Below, piece after piece: positions 24,891-30,635 of a DNA stretch of 31,901 bases (position 1 is the stretch's first letter; each line of letters starts with the position of its first letter). The position numbers and the translations under genes were made by a program. Under the pieces are notes generated by a model. The model ran no database searches, was not told where the DNA came from, and saw only the letters and a program-made list of their open reading frames with translations. The DNA comes from a virus: positions 1 through 31,901 of IMG/VR virus record IMGVR_UViG_3300030098_001314; one strand, 5' to 3'.

Positions 24891-25557
24891 GATAAATGCT
24901 CCCGAAATAAATACACCGAATGTTCCAGTTCTTTTGCATGTTGGTTTTCCTGTTATTGATATTCCGGGGTGTGTAGAAAGTAGGAAAAGTTCAAAAGAAA
25001 ACGACAATTTAGTAAGTAATGATCCAGATGGAAATGTTTTTATTTGTGACGCACAATATCCGTCTTATGACGCAATGAATTTTACACCTAATGAATTTAA
25101 TTATATAGAAGCAGAACCAACTCAAAGATATTCAGAGCCAGAGATTCCAGCCAACGATCCACCTCCCCCGCCAAAAATAGAAGACTGTCCTCCTGTTGGG
25201 GCTGCAGAGATTGGAACTAAAATTGAGGATGGAAGAAAAGAAATAATTGCATATCAGTTGATCGGAAATAAATGTATTACGCAGTATAAAAAACTAACAA
25301 TGACTCAAAGGATTGTTGATTCTGTACCCTCGCCTCCACAAGTTATCTCTACAACCTCGATTACATTAATAGCCACCAGTACCGCACTCGCAACGCCAAT
25401 TCTTTTGAAGATTGTGAAGCCCTTGGTCAAGCAGATAGTTAATAAGGTGAAAAAGAAATTAACAGGTAAAACAGAACAATTATCACTAAGAGAGAGAAGA
25501 TTAAAGCAAAGAGAAATAACTGCATCTATTCGAGAGTTGAAGAAGATGAAGAAGTAA
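24823..25557 (+). CDS. Unknown protein with proline-rich middle and C-terminal membrane segment
   Basis: 244 residues. The N-terminal half (IRIYKINAPEINTPNVPVLL, then HVGFPVIDIPGCVE) is beta-like, a Pro stretch (NDPPPPPKIEDCPP) lies near 110-125, and a hydrophobic segment sits at about 178-198 (TSITLIATSTALATPILLKI). The last 50 residues are strongly basic and helical. Four Cys lie in the first 150 residues. The architecture suggests a membrane-anchored protein with a basic tail inside. It ends tail-to-tail, overlapping the minus-strand gene by 32 nt. Not recognised. Confidence 0.6.
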   Translation: MTEIPKIGVDSVQLRRMGIRIYKINAPEINTPNVPVLLHVGFPVIDIPGCVESRKSSKENDNLVSNDPDGNVFICDAQYPSYDAMNFTPNEFNYIEAEPTQRYSEPEIPANDPPPPPKIEDCPPVGAAEIGTKIEDGRKEIIAYQLIGNKCITQYKKLTMTQRIVDSVPSPPQVISTTSITLIATSTALATPILLKIVKPLVKQIVNKVKKKLTGKTEQLSLRERRLKQREITASIRELKKMKK

Positions 25558-26308
25558 TTGGTGCGATGTCATGTCTGTGAGGAAGCACTTGTCCCATCTT
25601 CGGAAGGACACGGACATCTTCACATAACGAGTAGAAGAAGGAATCTTTTGCAAATTCAATTCCAGATTTCTTAAGCGCACCGCACTCTTTAAGACGAGCA
25701 ACATGCCAAGATAATTGTTTGTCCATTAGATCTTGATCTTTTAATTCGAGCCATTTATCAGCCATCGCTTTACAACGTCTTTGTAATGAATTATCTAATG
25801 GAAGACTAAATGTAATTGAAAAGCCCCAATTTAAACTTGCAGAATCTTTCTGACCTGTACGAACATCTTGGTAATAAAGAATAGTTCCATCGTCATCATA
25901 GACAGGCGATTGATACCAATATTCATGGGGAAGTTGCTGCTGGAAGCTGTCGGTTAGGAATGGAGATGCCGTGAGCATTGGTCCCTGACATACAATCCCA
26001 TTCCCATATTGATTCTGAATCATATTCCCTTGCAGACTTTGGATCGCCATATTTGTAACTGAACCACTTGAATTAGCAACTGGAGCGGCGGTCTGAGAAG
26101 TGTTTGCTAATACTTTTAGTGGATTTAAAGCAAGAATTATTGAGAGAATGTAGACGTAGTTTCTGTTACGCTTTCTACTTGAGTGGTTCGAGTTATATTT
26201 GTAACGTTCGCAAGTCCGGGTCCTTGATAACTGGTTTGCATTTGGAATGGGGCTCCTGCGTTTTGAATTGTGACGCTTGGAACTGTTGTTAAATCTGCTC
26301 CAGTCCAT
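25526..26308 (-). CDS. Exported protein, last gene of minus operon, start uncertain
   Basis: The open frame is 260 codons from an ATG at 26308, but the first 50 residues (Arg/Ser/Asn-rich, low hydrophobicity) lie over the end of the preceding gene and look like out-of-frame translation. A signal peptide, YVYILSIILALNPLKVLA, then begins at residue 51. No ATG, GTG or TTG lies between; ATT (26149) or ATA (26140, overlapping the upstream TAA as ATAA) could start it. The mature part, from NTSQTAAP, contains GNGIVCQGPMLTASPFLTDS, a PHEYWYQSPVYDDDG segment and RTGQKDSASLNWGFSITFSL, a pattern I recall from cyanophage hypothetical proteins, followed by a helical Cys-containing domain. Function unknown; a periplasmic or outer-envelope role is likely. 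Confidence 0.7.
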   Translation of the reverse strand: MDWSRFNNSSKRHNSKRRSPIPNANQLSRTRTCERYKYNSNHSSRKRNRNYVYILSIILALNPLKVLANTSQTAAPVANSSGSVTNMAIQSLQGNMIQNQYGNGIVCQGPMLTASPFLTDSFQQQLPHEYWYQSPVYDDDGTILYYQDVRTGQKDSASLNWGFSITFSLPLDNSLQRRCKAMADKWLELKDQDLMDKQLSWHVARLKECGALKKSGIEFAKDSFFYSLCEDVRVLPKMGQVLPHRHDIAPITSSSSSTLE

Positions 26309-26571
26309 GTGTAAGTTGTTCCGTTGATTGTTTCATTTACAGAAGTAGGTTGAGGGATCATAGTGTCTCCTGAAATATTCAAATTAGTCCCCGAGATTGA
26401 ATATTGATGTCCTGAATTGTAGTCAGTTGAAACTATAGTCTCAGTTATATTTTGAGTCGTTCTTGTTACTGCGGTCATACTTCCGCTGGAAAAATTTGGC
26501 ACAACTGGTACTGCTATGACTGGTTTTTGCCACCCATTTAATAACAACAACACCAATAGATACCGCTTCAT
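26137..26571 (-). CDS. Exported beta-rich protein
   Basis: 144 residues with a clear signal peptide (MKRYLLVLLLLNGWQKPVIA) followed by a Thr/Ser/Asn-rich beta protein (QYSISGTNLNISGDTMIPQP, NGTTYTWTGADLTTV). The start codon immediately follows the stop of the preceding gene (TAAATG). It shares a (T/Q)YS(V/I)(T/S)G(N/T)N signature with its upstream neighbour, so the two may be paralogues. Function unknown. Confidence 0.68.
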   Translation of the reverse strand: MKRYLLVLLLLNGWQKPVIAVPVVPNFSSGSMTAVTRTTQNITETIVSTDYNSGHQYSISGTNLNISGDTMIPQPTSVNETINGTTYTWTGADLTTVPSVTIQNAGAPFQMQTSYQGPGLANVTNITRTTQVESVTETTSTFSQ

Positions 26572-27084
26572 TTAGTCAACAACTGACTCAACTATTGTCT
26601 GAGCTGTGCAACTAGAACCTGCGCCCATTGTGCCTCCGCAAGTATGAACCCCAGAACTAAGAGAAGTAATTGTTCCACCTGAGACACCACCCGACCCTGT
26701 AACAGTTACACCAAGAGACGGCAAGCTTGGAACCACCCCTCCAGTAACAGTAGTTGCAGACTGAATTGCATCACCCACAACTAGACTTTCGGTCAAACTT
26801 ACGGCTGAACCTGCTGTGGTTATTGTGAAATCTGTGTCCACAATTGCGGGGACTCCTGCTGTGACACTATCAGCCGTCAAACCTCCGATAGCTCCAGAAG
26901 TTGTAGTACCTCCAACCGTAGTGCTTGGGGTGATGTTGTTGCCTGTAACGCTGTAAGTTGTCCCGATTCTCGAAGCCGAAGAATAAGCAGCATCCAAGGT
27001 GACTTTTGCCGAAGTCGTTATGGAGTGCCTCATGTCAGCCTGCACTGGACTTGCTAGAAGCAACAGTATTAAAAACTTTTTCAT
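26572..27084 (-). CDS. Exported low-complexity beta-repeat protein
   Basis: 170 residues: signal peptide MKKFLILLLLASPVQA, then ITTSAKVTLDAAYSSASRIG and TTYSVTGNNITPS, followed by Gly/Thr/Ser/Val repeats that suggest a beta-solenoid, and two Cys near the C-terminus (HTCGGTMGAGSSCTA) that could form a disulfide after export. The start overlaps the upstream gene's stop by 4 nt (ATGA). I recall related proteins as conserved unknowns of cyanophages. Confidence 0.68.
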   Translation of the reverse strand: MKKFLILLLLASPVQADMRHSITTSAKVTLDAAYSSASRIGTTYSVTGNNITPSTTVGGTTTSGAIGGLTADSVTAGVPAIVDTDFTITTAGSAVSLTESLVVGDAIQSATTVTGGVVPSLPSLGVTVTGSGGVSGGTITSLSSGVHTCGGTMGAGSSCTAQTIVESVVD

Positions 27085-27539
27085 GGTTTTAATCTTCCTG
27101 TAACTGGATCAATGTCTTTACCTGTAATGGGATCAGTCTTTACAACTTCAGCACCATTAATAGTTAAAGGAGTCTGTACTCTAATTATCTGTTCAGCTTG
27201 CTGTGTATTGTTTTTAGCAATCATTGCTTCCATATCTTCTTTACTTACACCGTTGCTTTTTCCTTTATCTTTAGTTGTAGCAAGGCCGAAGGTCGAAAGG
27301 GCTCCAGTAAACACCGACGCAATAAAAGTTGGATCGAAATTCTGTTTCTGAAATCCGGGCAGATCAACGTACGCCAAAGTCAAGATAAATCCGCTCCAGA
27401 CAACAATTCCCAGACGAACAGCAACTCCGATGAGTGCAACCTGCTCTTCTTTATCTGGTGTTATTTCTTGAAGCTTTCCGAGAACTCCTTTTGCTGGATT
27501 TTTCTCTTTTTTAGCCTCTGAAGTTTGAGTCTCAGCCAT
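27081..27539 (-). CDS. Two-helix membrane protein, possible holin-like
   Basis: 152 residues, first gene of the minus operon. After a charged N-terminus (EKNPAKGVLGKLQEITPDKE) there are two hydrophobic segments at about 33-58 and 70-88 (VALIGVAVRLGIVVWSGFIL; TFIASVFTGALSTFGLATT), then a polar C-terminus. Short length and two helices fit class II holins, but the long polar tail and lack of an adjacent endolysin weaken that. Alternative: a membrane scaffold for the exported proteins downstream. Confidence 0.65.
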   Translation of the reverse strand: MAETQTSEAKKEKNPAKGVLGKLQEITPDKEEQVALIGVAVRLGIVVWSGFILTLAYVDLPGFQKQNFDPTFIASVFTGALSTFGLATTKDKGKSNGVSKEDMEAMIAKNNTQQAEQIIRVQTPLTINGAEVVKTDPITGKDIDPVTGRLKP

Positions 27540-27585
27540 AGAAATTTTGAAACAATAGTCTAAGATTACTCCTAAAAAGTAAAAA

Positions 27586-27771
27586 ATGCCTCAAGAACTA
27601 CTGGCAGCTCTAGTTGGAGCAATTATTTCAGCAATTCTGATGGTTGTTTCTAATCGTTCAAATACAAGACAAGGAGACATTCGTGAAATTTTCCATCGTT
27701 TAAATGCTATAGAAAAGGACATTGCTACACTGGCAGCAAAGAAAAATCCTAACGGGTGGAGAAACAGATGA
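27586..27771 (+). CDS. Small N-terminally anchored membrane protein
   Basis: 61 residues. Residues 4-22 form one transmembrane helix (ELLAALVGAIISAILMVVS), followed by a short amphipathic coiled coil (RQGDIREIFHRLNAIEKDIA). It starts divergently 46 nt from the minus operon. It overlaps the next gene by 4 nt (ATGA). The layout resembles small lysis-associated proteins, but the assignment is not provable here. Confidence 0.6.
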   Translation: MPQELLAALVGAIISAILMVVSNRSNTRQGDIREIFHRLNAIEKDIATLAAKKNPNGWRNR

Positions 27772-27944
27772 AAATGGGAAAAGAGTGGACTGAAGAACAA
27801 AACAAGCGAATGTTGAGAATGGAGCGTTTATATGTGCTAGACGGTAGACATAGACCTGATCACCCTAAGCATGGTTTTTATACAGGATTGTCGGCTAAGG
27901 CTGAAGAGCTTGAGCAACTTGATCCAGCCTGTGACGTCTGTTGA
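27768..27944 (+). CDS. Small charged protein (58 residues)
   Basis: Start ATG at 27768, chosen for the ATGA overlap with the previous stop over a GTG at 27756. It begins MKMGKEWTEEQNKRMLRMER and continues LYVLDGRHRPDHPKHGFYTG; it ends with CDVC. Soluble, helical, with a C-terminal Cys pair. No family recognised. Second of four nested plus-strand genes. Confidence 0.55.
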   Translation: MKMGKEWTEEQNKRMLRMERLYVLDGRHRPDHPKHGFYTGLSAKAEELEQLDPACDVC

Positions 27945-28077
27945 TTGTAACTGCCCCCATTGTTTAGAAAAAAAAGCACAAATCAAAAGAGCTAATATTT
28001 GGCAATTTTTTAAGTCAGAGCTATTAATTAGTAAGAAGCTAGAATTTAAACGATGGAAGATTTATTCCTTTCGTTAA
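27931..28077 (+). CDS. Small CxCxxC protein (48 residues)
   Basis: Start GTG at 27931 chosen, giving MTSVDCNCPHCLEKKAQIKR; an ATG at 27871 lies well inside the previous gene. The C-x-C-x-H-C cluster followed by a basic helix (FKSELLISKKLEFKRW) suggests metal binding with possible nucleic-acid contact. It overlaps the upstream gene by 14 nt and the downstream one by 25 nt. Function unknown. Confidence 0.5.
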   Translation: MTSVDCNCPHCLEKKAQIKRANIWQFFKSELLISKKLEFKRWKIYSFR

Positions 28078-28343
28078 TTATGGGACCTATTGATTGGCTT
28101 TTAGTTGAACCAACATTAGAAGAAGAATTAAGTCTAGAAAAAGAATCAAGAAGAATTTTAAATGAAACAGACCACAAGGCTGTAGCTGAGATTTGTGCAG
28201 CTTTAGTGAGGCAGAATTGGTATCAGACTCAAGTCATTAAAAAATCAATCGGACGGGTAGGCGAATTGGAAGGAAAGTTACTAGCGATAGCAGATGAGCA
28301 AAAAAAAACTAGATCCGTTTGGGATCTAGTCTTTCGTTCTTAA
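28053..28343 (+). CDS. Small helical protein of unknown function
   Basis: 96 residues, MEDLFLSLIMGPIDWLLVEP at the start, then acidic and helical (EEELSLEKESRRILNETDHK), ending in KKTRSVWDLVFRS. The N-terminal 20 residues are hydrophobic enough for peripheral membrane association. Its last 14 codons overlap a minus-strand terminator hairpin (28301-28330), which constrains both. I recall no named family. Confidence 0.6.
   Translation: MEDLFLSLIMGPIDWLLVEPTLEEELSLEKESRRILNETDHKAVAEICAALVRQNWYQTQVIKKSIGRVGELEGKLLAIADEQKKTRSVWDLVFRS
28301..28330 (-). terminator. Rho-independent terminator of the ERF operon
   Basis: On the minus strand: a perfect 9-bp stem ACTAGATCC/GGATCTAGT (28330-28322 with 28316-28308), 5-nt loop, then eight T's (28308-28301; the A-run on the plus strand). 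It lies about 105 nt past the stop of the last ERF-operon gene, in the correct orientation. On the plus strand the hairpin is followed only by CTTTCGTTCTT, so it is weaker that way. It is embedded in the 3' end of the converging gene. Confidence 0.8.
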
Positions 28344-28351
28344 TTTAGAGA

Positions 28352-28413
28352 GGCTGTTAACTTTTTACCAGTCAACTTCAGGGGAGCCTTGCCACCTAGA
28401 GCAAGGGACAGCC
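28352..28413. ncRNA. GC-rich structured intergenic island (possible RNA)
   Basis: Between convergent genes, GGCTGT (28352-28357) pairs with ACAGCC (28408-28413), enclosing CCTTGC/GCAAGG (28387-28392/28401-28406) with an 8-nt loop. Bases 28381-28420 hold 26 G or C of 40, far above the rest of the window. The minus-strand reading frame also stays open here for 31 codons after the TAA of the upstream gene. It may be a 3'-UTR structure, a small RNA or a recombination site; it is not a tRNA. Confidence 0.3.
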
Positions 28414-28435
28414 TTGGCCTCAAATTGATTTTAAC

Positions 28436-28918
28436 TTAAGATAGTTCTTTTTTAAACTCCTCGTAATCATCAACCATTTTCATGTTGTGGGTGCTTTGAC
28501 ATCCATCACATTCAGGTCGGCAAGGATTTCTAGAAACAATTGAAGAGAAAATCATCATGGCTAAATTTTCAGGAGTTTGATCTCTGAAAACATAACCTTT
28601 AGGAGCGTTCATTGGAGCATCACCAAAAGGCAAGATTGCTCCAGATGAAAAGAAAAGTCCTCTTTCAAAACAAACAACTCTAGTTTCTTCGCAGACCTGA
28701 ACTGAATGAACTTTCAAACTTAATTGAGTTAATCCGAATCCGATCTCTCCATCCTCAGCAGGTCCCATAAATTTGGCACCACCATAATCTTCCAAACTCA
28801 TAGGAAGTTCGTAAGCCATAGTTTCAAAACCAATCTCTAGAAGATCTTTGAACTTCTGAGCATTTGAACCGTAAGGAAGTTTTGCAGGATGAATCCTTTT
28901 TCTTTTTTTAGTTGTCAT
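28436..28918 (-). CDS. Unknown protein with Cys cluster, last gene of ERF operon
   Basis: 160 residues. A basic start (MTTKKRKRIHPAKLPYGSNA), a mixed alpha/beta middle (GEIGFGLTQLSLKVHSVQVC), and a C-terminal CRPECDGC cluster near residue 135 that could bind zinc. It overlaps the upstream gene by 1 nt (TAATG). The operon partner ERF suggests a role in DNA metabolism or early takeover, but the sequence itself does not show one. Confidence 0.6.
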   Translation of the reverse strand: MTTKKRKRIHPAKLPYGSNAQKFKDLLEIGFETMAYELPMSLEDYGGAKFMGPAEDGEIGFGLTQLSLKVHSVQVCEETRVVCFERGLFFSSGAILPFGDAPMNAPKGYVFRDQTPENLAMMIFSSIVSRNPCRPECDGCQSTHNMKMVDDYEEFKKELS

Positions 28919-29142
28919 TATTCAACGGTGTAATCAACTGTTTTAAATGTACTTTGAACTCCTTCTAAGGGATGAGGCTCGTTTGAGACATGAACCTTAA
29001 GATGCTCATTTGTATAGACATCTGAGATTCTTTCGAGAGATTCGGCAGCAGTTGTTTCTTCTAGGAAGTTTGCAATTCTATTAAGAGAATCAGAGATCTC
29101 CTGAAGAATTACTCTTTGCTTTCTTGCATCTACTCCGTTCAT
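28918..29142 (-). CDS. Small acidic helical protein of ERF operon
   Basis: 74 residues, N-terminal helix KQRVILQEISDSLNRIANFL predicted coiled coil, then polar with His-rich HVSNEPHPLEG. Coupled by 1-nt overlaps on both sides. Not recognised. Confidence 0.55.
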   Translation of the reverse strand: MNGVDARKQRVILQEISDSLNRIANFLEETTAAESLERISDVYTNEHLKVHVSNEPHPLEGVQSTFKTVDYTVE

Positions 29143-29420
29143 TAAAAAGCATCCGTTTGAGGTTTTGGCTGATAGTCACTAATAACCATCTTCATGTATC
29201 TGTTGCCAGATTTTGATTCAGCAGGCATCATCTTTGCTCTAATTTTGACACTGGGTTCACCTTTATATCCGTCAACATGATTAGCTTCATCTAAAGCAAA
29301 ATCATAAAGTTTTGAAATCTGTTCAATAGAAATCTCAGAGACAGCCCAGTATTTGTCTTCTCCGTCTTCTCGTTGACAGTTGAACCAGAGAGAAAATTTT
29401 GGATCAGGATAGTCGCTCAT
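29142..29420 (-). CDS. Small protein of ERF operon, unknown
   Basis: 92 residues: PKFSLWFNCQREDGEDKYWA, then the helix SIEQISKLYDFALDEANHVD, then strands (VKIRAKMMPAES, RYMKMVISDYQPKP) ending in TDAF. The mixed beta barrel-like strand content and operon position could suit a single-strand-binding or ERF accessory protein. That is inference. The start overlaps the upstream stop as ATGA. Confidence 0.6.
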   Translation of the reverse strand: MSDYPDPKFSLWFNCQREDGEDKYWAVSEISIEQISKLYDFALDEANHVDGYKGEPSVKIRAKMMPAESKSGNRYMKMVISDYQPKPQTDAF

Positions 29421-29587
29421 TGTAAATCGGGGTGAGATGAAAGTAGTTTTTTTAAAGCTGAACTTCTGTTCAGATTATGTTTACGGCAGTAAGCGTAATA
29501 ACGAGAAAATAATTTATGCTCAAGCTTTGCCTGAACTCGATAGTTCTCGTAATCACTTACGCATTTCGTTTCTGATGAATTGTTCAT
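29417..29587 (-). CDS. Small ribbon-helix-helix-like protein (probable)
   Basis: 56 residues from ATG at 29587; an upstream ATG at 29638 would add 17 hydrophobic residues that lie over the ERF gene and look non-coding. The core YRVQAKLEHKLFSRYYAYCR followed by NLNRSSALKKLL has the strand-helix-turn-helix outline of RHH DNA-binding proteins. It could autoregulate the operon (inference). It overlaps the ERF gene by 35 nt. Confidence 0.5.
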   Translation of the reverse strand: MNNSSETKCVSDYENYRVQAKLEHKLFSRYYAYCRKHNLNRSSALKKLLSSHPDLQ

Positions 29588-30212
29588 GCTCAAGAAACTC
29601 GATGTGATCGGTGGAGACCACGCTAACGGAAGGAACAAATTTCTTTCTAAATGCTTCTGTTATTTTGGCCTTGTTTGGGTGTTTGCCTAGATCTGTTCTT
29701 AATTTTTTAAACTGTTGATCAGTAAGTTTTTCTTTGCCTGATGGAGCTTGACTTTTTGAAACAGATTTAGCATTCCCAGTATTGTCTTTTGTATCTCTGC
29801 TAAAAGTATCAGCTTCATCATCAGCTTGGCCTAAACCATAAATAGCTAATAATAAATACCTTCTAACATAAGTAACTCCAGAACCCATTTCGTGATAAGG
29901 ATTCCGACCTTTATTAAAGAAGATTGGTAATTCGCTAAATTCATACTCACCACTTTCGTGCATTAATTTAATGCCGACATAAGCCATAGTTTCTGAGATT
30001 CCTCTCATTAAAAATGTATGACTTAAACCAAATTCAGTGGCAGGTGAAACAGCAAGTTCCGCTTCAGTCAGAGTTACATAAGTACCAAAGTTGCCTTTGC
30101 CATCTTTAGCCGCATTGCAATGTTTGGTTTGAAATTTAGCTAAAGCTGTTGCAAGTTTTGGGTTTGAATCAGTAGCCCGTATTGTGGGACTTGAGACTTG
30201 TTCCTCGTTCAT
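29553..30212 (-). CDS. erf: ERF-family single-strand annealing recombinase
   Basis: 219 residues. The ERF core (about 20-135) contains NFGTYVTLTEAELAVSPA, LMHESGEYEFSELPIFF and the family hallmark GSGVTYVRRYLLLAIYGLGQ (110-129) followed by ADDEAD. A Ser/Lys/Gly-rich linker (about 136-163) leads to a helical C-terminus. ERF proteins anneal complementary single strands in phage recombination and genome circularisation or repair. It is the first gene of a minus-strand operon starting from a consensus-like promoter about 20-50 nt upstream. No partner exonuclease is visible in the window. Confidence 0.9.
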   Translation of the reverse strand: MNEEQVSSPTIRATDSNPKLATALAKFQTKHCNAAKDGKGNFGTYVTLTEAELAVSPATEFGLSHTFLMRGISETMAYVGIKLMHESGEYEFSELPIFFNKGRNPYHEMGSGVTYVRRYLLLAIYGLGQADDEADTFSRDTKDNTGNAKSVSKSQAPSGKEKLTDQQFKKLRTDLGKHPNKAKITEAFRKKFVPSVSVVSTDHIEFLEHEQFIRNEMRK

Positions 30213-30233
30213 GAGATAAATGTGTACCCAAAA

Positions 30234-30262
30234 ATTATACTAATAAATAATGACACTGACAA
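30234..30262 (-). promoter_or_regulatory. Promoter of the ERF operon
   Basis: Minus strand: -35 TTGTCA (30262-30257), 17-nt spacer, -10 TATAAT (30239-30234), placing the transcript start near 30227, only about 15 nt before the ERF ATG. Five of six -35 bases and all six -10 bases match the sigma70 consensus. Its -35 is one base from the -35 of the divergent promoter, so the two cannot easily be occupied at once. Confidence 0.75.
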
Positions 30263-30278
30263 CCATTATTGGTATAAT
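30250..30278 (+). promoter_or_regulatory. Divergent promoter for the 30302 gene
   Basis: Plus strand: ATGACA (30250-30255), 17-nt spacer, TATAAT (30273-30278), start near 30285, 17 nt before the ATG at 30302. The region is nearly symmetrical: AAATTATAC...AATAATG on the left mirrors CATTATTGGTATAATTT on the right, so a regulator could bind across both promoters. Confidence 0.72.
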
Positions 30279-30301
30279 TTATTCGTCTTTGATTTTATTC
30301 A

Positions 30302-30448
30302 ATGATTCATTCTGACACGCTTGAAGCAGTTGAATCTCTTGCTCAAGCTTTTATTGATCACCCTGAAGATTTAAAAGAATTAAAAATCTACGGCGACATT
30401 CCTGCTCATGTTCTAGACATCTTGTCTGACTTCGGATCTAAGAAGTAG
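30302..30448 (+). CDS. Small acidic protein from divergent promoter (48 residues)
   Basis: MIHSDTLEAVESLAQAFIDH at the start and DIPAHVLDILSDFGSKK at the end: two acidic amphipathic helices with a short strand between. It is read from a consensus-like promoter opposite the ERF operon and ends overlapping the minus gene below by 11 nt. This is the position where phages often keep a regulator, but the protein has no visible DNA-binding motif. Unknown. Confidence 0.6.
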   Translation: MIHSDTLEAVESLAQAFIDHPEDLKELKIYGDIPAHVLDILSDFGSKK

Positions 30449-30635
30449 ATCTGATAATTTGAATGAGCTTCTTCTTGCTTAAATGACTTTTAGTTTTTGC
30501 TATCTCCCTTAACATTCTGTTGGTATGAAATCTTAAGTACCGAGGATCTAATTCATTTTGAAACGGTTTTGGTTTCTGATAGATGAATAATCTACCAATC
30601 TGATCAAGAATAAATTTAAAAGGATTTTTCTTCAT
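30438..30635 (-). CDS. Small basic protein, cyanobacterial-type (65 residues)
   Basis: Start ATG at 30635, chosen over 30671 because upstream codons lie within galE. It begins MKKNPFKFILDQIGRLFIYQ and contains YLRFHTNRMLREIAKTKSHL then SKKKLIQII, a pattern I associate with short conserved proteins of marine picocyanobacteria and their phages. Its start codon overlaps the galE start codon on the opposite strand (CATG). Function unknown. Confidence 0.55.
   Translation of the reverse strand: MKKNPFKFILDQIGRLFIYQKPKPFQNELDPRYLRFHTNRMLREIAKTKSHLSKKKLIQIIRSTS

Noticed and set aside
26180-26200. GGTTCGAGTTA resembling a tRNA T-arm
   Set aside because: No matching acceptor stem or anticodon arm can be drawn around it, and it lies within a coding frame.
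27112-27521. Two plus-strand ORFs (79 and 107 codons) opposite the two-helix membrane gene
   Set aside because: They overlap it fully, look like low-complexity Phe/Ser antisense translations, and lack ribosome-binding sites.
27540-27585. Divergent promoter between the exported-protein operon and the small plus-strand genes
   Set aside because: TTGAAA-like and TAGTCT-like boxes are present but spacing and matches are too poor in this 46-bp AT-rich gap to call.
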